Assembly (NCBI GenBank): GCA_963752225.1
Contig: CAVVXS010000015.1
Location: 1-64,000, forward strand
Direction of reading: 5' to 3'
Source: JBBROS01 sp963752225
GTDB taxonomy: Bacteria; Pseudomonadota; Alphaproteobacteria; Acetobacterales; Acetobacteraceae
Length of the DNA stretch: 64,000 nt
In this document: piece by piece, positions 40,747-51,237 of the stretch
Position numbering within the stretch: the stretch's first letter is position 1
Layout of the letters: every line of letters starts with the position of its first letter
Translations under genes and position numbers: made by a program
Notes under the pieces: generated by a model
What the model was told of the DNA's origin: nothing
Database searches by the model: none
Seen by the model: the letters and a program-made list of their open reading frames with translations, nothing else

Positions 40747-41400
40747 TCACGAAGCCAGGCCGGGCACCGGGCGGCGCCGGAGGAGAAGCACGCCGAGCCC
40801 GACCGACGCGGCGAACAAGCCGACCGCCAGGCCCATCTGGACGCCTTCCGCCACGCGCACGCCGCCGCCCAGCAGCACGAACACGACCGTCTGCGGCACG
40901 TAGCCCAACAGGGAGGCGGCCAGGAACGGCCCCGCGGCCACCGCTGACACGCCGGCCAGCAGGTTCAGCACGATGTTGCTGCCGACCGGCAGCAGCCGCA
41001 GCGTCAAGGTCGCGCTGAACGCATTGTCAACCAGGAATCGCTCGACCCGCGCAACCCGGCCGCCGCGCGCCATCGACCGCGCGATGAAAGCGGCCGCCCA
41101 GCGCCGGGCCGCCAGCCGGGCCCAGAAGAAGTCGGCCGCGCAGCCGGCGAGCTCCGCGGCCAGCGCCAAGCCGAGCCCGGGCCAGAACCCGAAGGCGAGC
41201 CCCGCCGCATAGGCCACCACTTGCCGCGGCACGCCGACCGCGCAGGCGACCGCGGCCAGCAGCGTGAACACTGCCGGGCCGCGTTCGCCGGCGTGCTCGA
41301 TGGCGCCATCCAGGCCGAACCGGCGCAGCACGAACCCGGCCGCGACGAGGCCCAGCAGCAGCAGCGCCGGCCGCGCCGCCATCCCAAGCCACCGCTTCAC
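40747..41400 (-). CDS. TVP38/TMEM64 (VTT domain) membrane protein
   Basis: A 217-residue inner-membrane protein with about six hydrophobic segments. GVPRQVVAYAAGLAFG and LLPVGSNIVLNLLAGVSAV are the two re-entrant motifs of the VTT/DedA-like superfamily, whose members move or scramble lipids, including the undecaprenyl carrier. Its ATG overlaps the stop of the upstream GT2 gene by four bases (ATGA). Co-translation with a dolichol-phosphate-sugar-type glycosyltransferase suggests a role in lipid-linked sugar handling. This is inference from context. Confidence 0.82.
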   Translation of the reverse strand: MKRWLGMAARPALLLLGLVAAGFVLRRFGLDGAIEHAGERGPAVFTLLAAVACAVGVPRQVVAYAAGLAFGFWPGLGLALAAELAGCAADFFWARLAARRWAAAFIARSMARGGRVARVERFLVDNAFSATLTLRLLPVGSNIVLNLLAGVSAVAAGPFLAASLLGYVPQTVVFVLLGGGVRVAEGVQMGLAVGLFAASVGLGVLLLRRRPVPGLAS

Positions 41401-42128
41401 GGCTGCTCGACCTCCGGCCGCCGCCAGCGCCGCTGCAGCCAGAACACGCCGACCAAGTCGAACAGCCCGACCCAGAGCCGGTCGAGCGTCCCGTACCTGG
41501 ACGTCCCCCGGGTGCGCGGCCGGTGGTTCACCGGCACCGAGACGACCCGCCCGCCCGCCCGGATGAACAAGGCCGGCAAATAGCGGTGCATGTGATCGAA
41601 GTGCGGCAATTCCAGGAACGCCTGGCGCCGGAACAGCTTGAGCCCGCAGCCGGTATCGGGGGTCGCGTCGTGCAGCAGCGCGGCGCGGATCGAGTTGGCC
41701 AGCCGCGACGATTGCCGCTTGGTCCAGCTATCCTGCCGCCGCGTCCGGTGCCCGGCGATCAGCAGCGGCCCGGCGGCGCGGCATGACGGGCTCCCCGCGT
41801 CGGCCCGCGCCCGAGCGAACAACGCCGGGATATCCGCCGGGTCGTTCTGGCCGTCGCCATCCAGCGTCGCGATCCAGGGCGCCCGCGCCGCCCGCACCCC
41901 GGTGACGATCGCGGCACTCTGTCCGCAGCTGGACCGGTGCCGCCGCACCACCACGCCGGCGCCCTGCAGCTCCTCGAGCGTCGTGTCGGTGCTGCCGTCG
42001 TCGACGTAAACGATCTCGTGGTCGATCCCCTGCAACGCCGCCCGAATCTCCGCCACCAGCGGGGCGATGTTCGCCGCCTCGTTGCGCACAGGCACGACGA
42101 CCGAGAGCTCGGGCGGGTTGTCCGACAT
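41397..42128 (-). CDS. Glycosyltransferase family 2 (polyprenyl-phosphate sugar synthase-like)
   Basis: A 243-residue GT-A enzyme: LSVVVPVRNEAANIAPLV, DHEIVYVDDGSTDTT (first metal/nucleotide site) and WIATLDGDGQNDPADIP (DxD motif) resemble dolichol- or undecaprenyl-phosphate mannose/glucose synthases. TGCGLKLFRRQAF is the acceptor-site region. It lacks the C-terminal membrane helices seen in some relatives; the VTT protein encoded next to it, with an ATGA overlap, could supply the membrane function. ATG at 42128 is divergent from ctaA. It would make a lipid-linked sugar for envelope glycans. Confidence 0.85.
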   Translation of the reverse strand: MSDNPPELSVVVPVRNEAANIAPLVAEIRAALQGIDHEIVYVDDGSTDTTLEELQGAGVVVRRHRSSCGQSAAIVTGVRAARAPWIATLDGDGQNDPADIPALFARARADAGSPSCRAAGPLLIAGHRTRRQDSWTKRQSSRLANSIRAALLHDATPDTGCGLKLFRRQAFLELPHFDHMHRYLPALFIRAGGRVVSVPVNHRPRTRGTSRYGTLDRLWVGLFDLVGVFWLQRRWRRPEVEQP

Positions 42129-42226
42129 GGCGCGGGCGGTAGCACCCCGCGCGGCGGGGTCGCAAGGGCACGCCTGCGGTCTATCTACTGGTCCCAGACG
42201 TACCCCGCCGCAACCGGAAGTCCCGC

Positions 42227-43312
42227 ATGCCGTTCGATCCGCTCGTTCTCCGCCCCGCCGCCGCTTCGAGGCCCGAACTGCGCCCTGTTGCGGCTTGGCT
42301 GTTCCTCCTGTGCGGCATGGTGCTGGTCATGGTGACGCTCGGCGGCGCCACCCGGCTGACCGGCTCCGGGCTGTCGATCATGGAATGGGCGCCCATCCTC
42401 GGCACCCTGCCGCCGCTGTCCGACGCCGAATGGAACCGGCTCTACGCCCTCTACCAGCAGATCCCGCAATACGACCTGGTCAACCAAGGCTTCGGCCTCG
42501 ACGGGTTCAAGCACATCTTCTGGCTGGAATGGCTGCATCGGCTGTGGGGCCGGCTGATGGGCGTAGCGCTCCTTGGGCCGCTCGTCTGGTTCGCGGTTCG
42601 TGGCCGGATCGGACGCGGGCTCGGCTGGCGCATGGCCGGGCTGCTGCTGCTGGGCGGGCTGCAGGGCGCGGTCGGCTGGTTCATGGTCGCGAGCGGGTTC
42701 GAAGCCGACCGCACCGCCGTGTCCCCGTATCGCCTGGTGATGCACCTGGCCTTGGCGGTCGCGCTGTATGCCGCCCTGCTGTGGACCGCGCTCGGCGTGT
42801 GGCGGCAGGCGGCTGGGCCGCATGCGGGCACGAGCAGCCGCTCCGTGCGTCGCTTGACGGTCGCGACATGCGTCGCGGTTGCGACGACAATCATCGCCGG
42901 CGGCTTTGTTTCTGGACTGCATGCCGGCCTTGTTTACAATTCCTTTCCGTTCATGGATGGACGATTGGTGCCTGCCGAGTATTCTATGCTTCGACCGTTT
43001 CATCTTAATTTGTTTGAGAATGTCGCTGCCGTGCAATTTGACCACCGCGTGCTTGCGACGTTGACGGCTCTACTGGCCGCTTCCTGCGTGCTGGTCGGCC
43101 TGCGCCAGTCGAGCGGCCCGATCCGCTCGGCCGTGCTGGCCTTGGGTGCCGCCGTGGCGGTGCAGTATGCGCTCGGCGTGACAACCCTGCTCTGGGTGGT
43201 CCCGGTGCCGCTGGCGACCGCGCACCAGGCGACGGCGATGCTGGTGCTGACGGCCGCCCTGACCGCCCTACACCTCCAGGGCGGCGTCCGCCGCGCGCCG
43301 GCCCACCCGTGA
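42227..43312 (+). CDS. ctaA: Haem A synthase (COX15/CtaA)
   Basis: A 361-residue membrane protein with eight helices that oxidises haem O to haem A for cytochrome c oxidase. Conserved features are LGGATRLTGSGLSIMEWAP, HRLWGRLMG with haem-ligating His, GWFMVASG, GLHAGLVYNSFPFMDG, VQFDHRVLA and HQATAMLVL. The segment 42890-43060 is noticeably AT-richer than the rest of the gene although it encodes the most conserved motifs. The stop overlaps the next GTG by four bases (GTGA), so the following sensor gene is co-translated. Confidence 0.93.
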   Translation: MPFDPLVLRPAAASRPELRPVAAWLFLLCGMVLVMVTLGGATRLTGSGLSIMEWAPILGTLPPLSDAEWNRLYALYQQIPQYDLVNQGFGLDGFKHIFWLEWLHRLWGRLMGVALLGPLVWFAVRGRIGRGLGWRMAGLLLLGGLQGAVGWFMVASGFEADRTAVSPYRLVMHLALAVALYAALLWTALGVWRQAAGPHAGTSSRSVRRLTVATCVAVATTIIAGGFVSGLHAGLVYNSFPFMDGRLVPAEYSMLRPFHLNLFENVAAVQFDHRVLATLTALLAASCVLVGLRQSSGPIRSAVLALGAAVAVQYALGVTTLLWVVPVPLATAHQATAMLVLTAALTALHLQGGVRRAPAHP

Positions 43313-45246
43313 CCGGACTGATCCTGCACGACACGGAACCTGGGGCGGAACCTGGGGCGGAACACTGGGCGGAGCACGGGCGGGACCTCCCGGCCGGCGC
43401 GCCGGTCGGCGTTGCGGTGTTCGACGAGGACCGCTGCCTCGTGCTGGCCAACGCGACCTTCAACCTCGTGCTGGATCTCGAGCCCGCCGCCGCCGCCGGC
43501 AGCCCGGTCGACGCGCTGCTCGAGCGGCTGCACGCGCGGCAGATCTTCCGCGGACTCGACGGTCGCACCTTGCTGCCCGACGAGGGCGGCGACGACGAAG
43601 GCGGCCGGCCGGCCGCGTTCCGACATCGCGACAAGGGTGGCCGCGCCTTCGAGCTGCAGTCCGAGCGGCTGCCGGGCGGCGGCTGGAGCCTGACGGCGAC
43701 GGCTGCGGCAACCGCGGTGGACGCGGCCGAGAACCAGGCAGCGCTCATGGAGCTGCTGACCACCATCGTCGGCCACGTGCCCTGCGGCATCAGCGTCTAC
43801 GGCCCGGACCGGCGGCTGCGCCTGTGCAACGCCGCCTTTAACGTGATCATGGGCGGCGCGCCGGTCGCCATCGGCGAGCATCTCGACGACATCATCGAGC
43901 GGCGCGCCCGGAACGGCGAATATGGGCCCGGCGACCCGGCCGAGCTCGCCGCCGCGCAGTACCGCTACGACAGGACCAAGCCGCAGGTCCGCCGGATGCA
44001 GCGCCCGAACGGCACCACGATCGACAGCCGCACCGCACCGCTCCCGGATGGCGGGCACGTCAGCGTGGTGTTCGACATCACCGGCATCGTCGCGGCCGAG
44101 GCGGAGCTCGCGCGCCGGGCTGAAACGCTCGATACCATGCTGGCCCATATCCGCCACGGCATCGTCCTGTGGGACCGGGATCGCCGCATCGTCGCGGCCA
44201 ACCCTGTGGCTGCACGGCTGCTGCATGCGCCGCCGGGTCTGCTTGTGCCGGGACGCACGTTGCAGGAGGTGACGGACAGCGCGCTCGAACGCGGCAACCT
44301 CGGCGACGGCCCGACCGGCCAAGCCCGCGCCAAATGGCTGCTGGAGCAGGACCGCACGGTGCCGCACATCGACCAGCGCCTGACCCGCGGCGGCCGCGTG
44401 CTGGAAGTCCGCTCGGACCCGACGTCGGCGGGCGGGTTCGTGACCACCTACACCGACGTCACCCACGTGCGGGAGGCCGAGGAAGCGCTGCTGCTGTCGA
44501 AAACCGCGGCCGAGGCCGCCAACGCCGCCAAGTCGCGCTTTCTCGCCTCCATGAGCACCGAGCTGCGGACCCCGCTGACGACGATCCTGAGTGAGACCGA
44601 CGCGCTGACGCGCGGCGCCGCGCGCGTGCTGGATCAGAGCCGGGTCGTCGCGTCGACCGCGACCATCGCCGGGTCGGCCCGCACGCTGCTCGGCCTGATC
44701 GACACCGTGTTGGACTTGACGCGGCTGGAAACGGGGCGGTTCGACCTGGCCGAGGACCGCGCCGACGTATCGCAACTGGTCCGCTCGGTGCTGCGGCGGT
44801 TCGATGCCGCGGCGGCTGCGGCGGAGGTTGCGCTAATTGCCGACCTTCCCGAGCACCTCCCCGCTTTGCGCGTCGACGAACGCCGCGTGTCCCAGGCGCT
44901 TGCCGGCATCGTGTCGAACGCGGTCAAGTTCACCGGCGCCGGCGGCAGCGTCACCATCAGCGCTCGCCGCGACTGGACCCAGGGCGGCCTGCTGCTGCAA
45001 GTCAGGGACACCGGGCCCGGCATCCCGGACGCCGAGCTGGATCGGGTGTTCGAGCCGTTCGTTCAGCTCGGCCACGGCGCCGGCCACGGAACCAGCGCCG
45101 GTCTGGGCCTGTATGTCGGCCGCATCCTCATGCGCGCGCATGGCGGCGAGTTGACGTTGCGCAGCACGGTCGGCCAGGGCACGGCCGCGACGCTGCACCT
45201 TCCGGCGGACCGGGTGCTGCAAGACGACGCGCTCGATCCCACCTAA
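43309..45246 (+). CDS. PAS-domain histidine kinase-like protein lacking the phospho-acceptor His
   Basis: A 645-residue cytosolic protein with no membrane segment. Three PAS-like segments are seen: GVAVFDEDRCLVLANATF (~35-52), CGISVYGPDRRLRLCNAAF (~160-178) and GIVLWDRDRRIVAANPVA (~285-302). The dimerisation helix reads FLASMSTELRTPLT, where Thr417 replaces the His phosphorylated in normal SHELRTPL boxes. The ATPase domain looks intact: N box GIVSNAVKFTG, G1 DTGPGIP, G2 GLGLYVG. It may therefore bind ATP without autophosphorylating and act as a partner or pseudokinase. GTG at 43309 overlaps ctaA (GTGA). No response regulator is adjacent. Codon ACC for Thr417 is clear in the sequence. Confidence 0.85.
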   Translation: MTGLILHDTEPGAEPGAEHWAEHGRDLPAGAPVGVAVFDEDRCLVLANATFNLVLDLEPAAAAGSPVDALLERLHARQIFRGLDGRTLLPDEGGDDEGGRPAAFRHRDKGGRAFELQSERLPGGGWSLTATAAATAVDAAENQAALMELLTTIVGHVPCGISVYGPDRRLRLCNAAFNVIMGGAPVAIGEHLDDIIERRARNGEYGPGDPAELAAAQYRYDRTKPQVRRMQRPNGTTIDSRTAPLPDGGHVSVVFDITGIVAAEAELARRAETLDTMLAHIRHGIVLWDRDRRIVAANPVAARLLHAPPGLLVPGRTLQEVTDSALERGNLGDGPTGQARAKWLLEQDRTVPHIDQRLTRGGRVLEVRSDPTSAGGFVTTYTDVTHVREAEEALLLSKTAAEAANAAKSRFLASMSTELRTPLTTILSETDALTRGAARVLDQSRVVASTATIAGSARTLLGLIDTVLDLTRLETGRFDLAEDRADVSQLVRSVLRRFDAAAAAAEVALIADLPEHLPALRVDERRVSQALAGIVSNAVKFTGAGGSVTISARRDWTQGGLLLQVRDTGPGIPDAELDRVFEPFVQLGHGAGHGTSAGLGLYVGRILMRAHGGELTLRSTVGQGTAATLHLPADRVLQDDALDPT

Positions 45247-45351
45247 ACGCAGCCGGCATATTGCGCCGGTCGCCGGCTTTGCCTCACATGGGCATCTCGG
45301 CTTGAACAATGTCGCGCGGCCACCGGCCGGGCCGACCTGCAGGATGGCATT

Positions 45352-46800
<1,449 letters not shown>

Positions 46801-46801
46801 C

Positions 46802-47578
46802 ATGTCGCGCCGTCTTTGCCGTGCCTTGGGCCTTTCGGCCCTGCTGCTGGCTGTCCAGGCCGGCTCAGCCGCCCAAGCCGAGGCGCCCGACGCGCAGGCG
46901 TGCCCGGCGGGCAAGGCGCCACCGATCGTGCTGCCGCGGATGCGCGAAGCGATCGCCGCCAACCGCGAGGTGACGATCGTCGCCCTCGGGTCGTCGTCCA
47001 CCCAGGGCTGGCATTCGACCGATATCGCCCACAGCTACCCGGCCGTGCTGCAGGCTGAACTCAACAGCGCGCTGCCGACCGCCCACGTCGCCGTGCTGAA
47101 CCGCGGCGTCGGCGGCCAGGACGTGCTGGAGATGCTGCCGCGCTTGGAATCCGACGCGCTTTCGCCCCACCCCACGGTGGTGATCTGGCAGGTCGGCGCG
47201 AACGGGGCGATGAAGCATATCGCGCTCGACCTGTTCAAACGTCTGCTCACCAACGGCGTCCGCCGCATGCAGGAGGCCAAGGTCGACGTCGTCCTGATGG
47301 ACAACCAGCGCGCGCCCGCCATCCTGGCCTCGCCGGAGCACGTGCAGATCGACCAGGTGATGGCGGACGTCGCGGTCGCGACCGGCGCCGGGCTGTTCGC
47401 GCGCGGCGCGCTGATGGATCAGTGGCGTGTTGCCGGCTACCCGTACGAGCGCTTCGTTTCGGACGACGGCGTGCACCACAACGACTTCGGGTATCGATGC
47501 GTGGCCAGCGCGCTGACTGCGGCGATCGTCGATGGCCTGACCCAGACGCTGCCGACCCGGACGGCGGCGAAGCGGTAA
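46802..47578 (+). CDS. SGNH/GDSL-type esterase
   Basis: A 258-residue secreted hydrolase with a signal peptide ending near AAQAEA. Block I is VTIVALGSSSTQG (nucleophile Ser in GSSS), block II holds Gly in NRGVGGQDVLEM, block III is IWQVGANGAM (Asn), and block V is VSDDGVHHNDFGY (Asp and His). These are the four SGNH catalytic blocks, so an esterase or deacetylase acting on sugars or lipids in the periplasm is likely. The ATG begins one base after the tldD stop, so the genes are co-transcribed. The substrate is unknown. Confidence 0.85.
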   Translation: MSRRLCRALGLSALLLAVQAGSAAQAEAPDAQACPAGKAPPIVLPRMREAIAANREVTIVALGSSSTQGWHSTDIAHSYPAVLQAELNSALPTAHVAVLNRGVGGQDVLEMLPRLESDALSPHPTVVIWQVGANGAMKHIALDLFKRLLTNGVRRMQEAKVDVVLMDNQRAPAILASPEHVQIDQVMADVAVATGAGLFARGALMDQWRVAGYPYERFVSDDGVHHNDFGYRCVASALTAAIVDGLTQTLPTRTAAKR

Positions 47579-47603
47579 CGCGCGCCGCCGCCGCGCAGGT
47601 GGC

Positions 47604-49631
47604 CTACTCGGGGGCGCCGGCCAGGCGCAGCCCTTGGGCCACGTGCTCGCGGTCCTGCGGCCGCTCCAGCGGCGTGGTGCGGAAGAACCGCTCGACGGAG
47701 AATTGCGGATCGAGCGCCATCATCCGCCGCAGCACGACCGACGCCTCGCGCTCCTGGCCCAGATGACCCAGCGCGGCAATGTAGGGAACGGCGGCCGCGG
47801 TGAACGCCGGGTTCAGCTCGCCCACCGTGCGGCCGGCGGACACCGCCGTTTCGTAGTCGCGCCGCAGCAGCGCCGCCAGGCAGAAGCCGACGTCGTAGTG
47901 GAATGCGCCCGGGTCCATGGGCGACAGGATCTTGTAGCGCTGCAGCCGGCGCTCGGCCTCGTCCAACTCGCCGAGGTAGATGTGGGTGAGGCCGGACAGC
48001 GCCCAAGCCATCGCCAGGTTCGGGTTCAGCGCCAACGCCCGATCGTGCAGCGCGACCGCTTCCCGCAGCCGGTGATGCAGCACCGCCCGCACGTGCCCGG
48101 CGATCGTGAAGCCTTTCGCATCCTGCGGGTCGAGCGTGATGGCGCGTTCGGCGTGGAACGCCGCCTCGGCCTGTGCCCCGGGCTCGTCGTCGGCCCAGTT
48201 GTGGATGACGAGGAAGTGCAGCCAGAACGCATACCAGGCGTGGGCGGACGCGTATTCGGGCTCGAGCGCCAAAGCCCGCCGCAGCAAGTCTCCGGCGGCG
48301 AGGAAGTTGGCACGCTCCAGCCGGGTCATGCTCGGGATGGCGCGCAGCACCATGTCGTAGGCGGTCGCGTGCTGCGGCGGCCGGTGCGCCGCCCGGCGGC
48401 TTTCGATCAGCAGGATTTCCGGGTCGATCTGCGCCACCACTTCGGCAGCAACCTCGTCCTGCAACGTCAGCAGGTCATCCACCTGGCGGTCGAACCGGCG
48501 CGCCCAGACGATCTGGCTGCCGTCCTGCAGGTCCACCAGCCGCACCGTGATGCGCAGCCGCTTGGCCACCCGCTGCACCGAGCCGTCGAGCAAGTAGTCA
48601 AGCCCCAGCGTGCGCCGCAGCGCCGCGTCGTCGCGCGATTCGTTCACGAACTGAGCAATCGAGGAGCTGGACACGAGGAAGATCCAGCGGAACCGGGCCA
48701 AGGCCGACGTGATCTCCTCGGCCAGGCCCAGCGCCAAATGCGCCTCGGTCTCGTCCGTGCCGACCAGCGTCAACGGCAGCACCCCGAGCTTGGCGCCGCC
48801 GCGGATCGTGCTCGGCCGTGGCTCGAAGCGCGGCTCGACGGGGGCAGGCGGCGGCGAGCTGCGCACGGCCTTGCCGCTGCGGATCTCGGCGAGCAACGCC
48901 TGGGTTTCGGGGGACGGCACCGCGTCCATCAGATCGGCCAGCACCGCCCGGCACCGGTCGTAGGACTGGATCGCCATGCCGCGTTCGCCGCGTTCGGAGT
49001 GCGCCCGCATCAAGGCGCGCCAGGCGCCCTCATGCGCGCGATCGATCGTCAGCAGTTGCTGCGCCACCGGGATCAGCGTGTCCGGCGACTTGGCCTCGTT
49101 CAGCAGCGCCTCGGCCACTCCTCGGGCACGGTCACGCAGCCGCTCCCGCTCCGCGTGCAACCAAACGTCGAAGGCCGGGTCGACGCCGTCGAGCTCCTCC
49201 AGCAGTTCGCTGTCCAGCAAGGCCAGCGAGCCTGGATGAGTCGTGGTAGCGCGCAGGACCTCCTCAACGTCAACCCAGACGATACCTGGACGGAGTGCCA
49301 GACTATCACGGTTGATTGACAAGATCTCCTGCTCGGCCGGCTGCAGCACTTCCAGCAGGCGATGGATCTCCTGTCGCAGCGAGGCACGCGCCTGTTCTTC
49401 CGGGCGCCGGCTCCAGAGCAGTTCCGCAAGGCGCGAGCGCAGCACCGGACGAGGCTGAGAAAGTGCGGCGATGGCCAGCAGCGCGCGGGTCTTGCGGCCC
49501 GGCGGCAGCACGCTTTCGCTGTTGATCGTCCAGGCTTCCATTTGGCCGATCAGCCGCAGCCGGACCGCGACCGTTTCGGTCATCGGCCCAAGGGTGCGGG
49601 CCTGGACGGCCGGCTGGGAGCGAATCATCAT
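47604..49631 (-). CDS. SARP/BTAD-type transcriptional regulator with TolB-like and TPR regions
   Basis: A 675-residue cytosolic regulator. Residues ~22-115 (VRLRLIGQMEAW, RKTRALLAIAALS, RSRLAELLWSRRPEEQAR) form a winged-helix domain of the SARP type, and ~120-250 (AHEGAWRALMRAHSERG) a BTAD helical domain. Residues ~285-420 (GVLPLTLVGTDE, LALGLAEEITSALARF, LDYLLDGSVQR) resemble the TolB-like N-domain common in adenylate-cyclase-type regulators. TPR-like repeats then run to the end (ALEPEYASAHAWYAF, ALNPNLAMAWALSGL). Such proteins control metabolism or surface genes. ATG at 49631 or 49583 could be the start; neither has a strong Shine-Dalgarno. The AT-rich 115 bases upstream probably hold its promoter. 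Confidence 0.75.
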   Translation of the reverse strand: MMIRSQPAVQARTLGPMTETVAVRLRLIGQMEAWTINSESVLPPGRKTRALLAIAALSQPRPVLRSRLAELLWSRRPEEQARASLRQEIHRLLEVLQPAEQEILSINRDSLALRPGIVWVDVEEVLRATTTHPGSLALLDSELLEELDGVDPAFDVWLHAERERLRDRARGVAEALLNEAKSPDTLIPVAQQLLTIDRAHEGAWRALMRAHSERGERGMAIQSYDRCRAVLADLMDAVPSPETQALLAEIRSGKAVRSSPPPAPVEPRFEPRPSTIRGGAKLGVLPLTLVGTDETEAHLALGLAEEITSALARFRWIFLVSSSSIAQFVNESRDDAALRRTLGLDYLLDGSVQRVAKRLRITVRLVDLQDGSQIVWARRFDRQVDDLLTLQDEVAAEVVAQIDPEILLIESRRAAHRPPQHATAYDMVLRAIPSMTRLERANFLAAGDLLRRALALEPEYASAHAWYAFWLHFLVIHNWADDEPGAQAEAAFHAERAITLDPQDAKGFTIAGHVRAVLHHRLREAVALHDRALALNPNLAMAWALSGLTHIYLGELDEAERRLQRYKILSPMDPGAFHYDVGFCLAALLRRDYETAVSAGRTVGELNPAFTAAAVPYIAALGHLGQEREASVVLRRMMALDPQFSVERFFRTTPLERPQDREHVAQGLRLAGAPE

Positions 49632-49746
49632 ACCTACATTACCGCGGACTTAACGAATGGTGGCAAGTTGAATATGACATCGTTCACGGTTGCGCCCGCA
49701 CTTTCCTCCCGAGAACACAAGGGTGTGATGAAATTGTCATACCCCG

Positions 49747-51120
49747 TCAAACGTCAGCTTCGTCCCAAATTTTAGACACGTCTCCAAACCAGTCACTTGA
49801 ATACCTGGCCAGCCAATATTCTGCTTGAGTTGGACCTTGCTCCAACAGCGGCAGCAACGGTTGCAGGAGCACTCGCTCGTCGTGGCCATCGCTGTCCGGC
49901 ATCGCCCGCGCACGCAGGCCGTCGGCGGCGATCGCGACCATGTCGCGTGCCAGGTCACGCGCCGTTCCGCTCGCGAACGGGGCGTCAAGCGCTCGCCGCG
50001 GGACCTCGCCGCGCAGGGCCACGTACTCGGCCCAATCGTGCCGGCGCACCAACGCCTCGGCCGCATGCAGCGCGGCCTCGTCGTACAGCAGCCCGGTCCA
50101 AAGCGCGCTTTGCGCAACCATCATGTCCGGACGTCCCGCATCGGCGCCGCGCATCTCGAGGAAGCGCTTGATTCGCACGTCGGTGAACGCCGTCGTCATG
50201 TGGTCGTCGAAGTCGCCCATCGTCGCAGGGCCGCCGGAGATGGTCGCGTCGCCGGCCATGAAGGCGCGGAACGATTGGCCGGCGCAATCGACATACTGGC
50301 CATCGCGCATGATGAAATACATCGGCACGTCCAGCAGCCACTCGACGTAGCGCTCGAAGCCGAACCCCTCCTCGAAGAACAGTGGCGGCATGCCGCTGCG
50401 GGCGTTGTCGGTGTCGGTCCAAACCTGGGCGCGGCTCGACAGGAACCCGCTCGGCCGCCCTTCGACGAAGGGCGAGTTGGCGAACAACGCGGTCGCCACC
50501 GGTTGCAGCGCCAACGCGACGCGCAGCTTGCGCGCCATGTCGGCTTCGTCGGAATAGTCGAGGTTGACCTGCACCGTGCAGGTCCGCGTCATCATGTCGA
50601 GCCCGAGCGATCCCACCTTCGGCATGTAGCGCCGCATGATCGCGTAGCGGCTCTTGGGCATCCACGGCATCTCGTCCCGCCGCATCGTCGGGTGATGGCC
50701 GAGCGGCGCGAAGCCGATCCCGAGCCGGTCCGCCACCGACCGCACGCGGTCGAAATGCGCGTGCAGCTCGGCCGCGGTCTCGTGCAGAGTCCGCAGCGGC
50801 GCACCCGACAGCTCGAGCTGTCCGGCCGGCTCGAGCGATACCGAGGCGGACCGGTTGGCGCCCCGCCCCTTCAACCCGATGATCTGCTCGCGGTCGAGGA
50901 TCGGCTCCCAGGCGCCCGGCTCCGCCAGGCCCTCGAGCAGGGCGCCGATGCCGTCGGGCGCATAGGGCGGCGGCCGGCCGGTGGCGCGGACGAACCCGAA
51001 CTTCTCGTGCTCGGTGCCGATCCGGTACTCGGACCGCGGCTTGCCCCCGGCCGCGATGTGGTCAGCCAGTTGCCTCACCGACGCGATAGGCGTGTCGTCG
51101 GTGTCTCCGGGGTTGGACAT
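49747..51120 (-). CDS. gshA: Glutamate-cysteine ligase (plant/alphaproteobacterial GCS2 type)
   Basis: A 457-residue enzyme that joins glutamate and cysteine in the first step of glutathione synthesis. EYRIGTEHEKFGFV, SASVSLEPAGQLELSGAP, TRTCTVQVNLDYSDEADM and LFANSPFVEGRPSGFLSSRA are hallmarks of the plant-type enzyme found in alphaproteobacteria. ATG at 51120 fits the family start; an upstream in-frame codon at 51135 is less likely. gshB is not in the window. It is divergent from ubiA. Confidence 0.92.
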   Translation of the reverse strand: MSNPGDTDDTPIASVRQLADHIAAGGKPRSEYRIGTEHEKFGFVRATGRPPPYAPDGIGALLEGLAEPGAWEPILDREQIIGLKGRGANRSASVSLEPAGQLELSGAPLRTLHETAAELHAHFDRVRSVADRLGIGFAPLGHHPTMRRDEMPWMPKSRYAIMRRYMPKVGSLGLDMMTRTCTVQVNLDYSDEADMARKLRVALALQPVATALFANSPFVEGRPSGFLSSRAQVWTDTDNARSGMPPLFFEEGFGFERYVEWLLDVPMYFIMRDGQYVDCAGQSFRAFMAGDATISGGPATMGDFDDHMTTAFTDVRIKRFLEMRGADAGRPDMMVAQSALWTGLLYDEAALHAAEALVRRHDWAEYVALRGEVPRRALDAPFASGTARDLARDMVAIAADGLRARAMPDSDGHDERVLLQPLLPLLEQGPTQAEYWLARYSSDWFGDVSKIWDEADV

Positions 51121-51237
51121 CGTGGGGCCCGTCAACGTGAAAGCTGAACAAAGGGCCGCGCACTCGCATCGTCAAGCTGGCACCCGCCGGAAGCAGCTGG
51201 GCTGGCGTGCACCGACGCGTCCGCCTATGCAGGCGGC

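Noticed and set aside
43330..43380. Short tandem repeat near the sensor gene start (GCGGAACCTGGG)
   Set aside because: It is a two-and-a-half-unit coding repeat (GAEPGAEPGAEH) in a variable N-terminus; no regulatory meaning could be supported.
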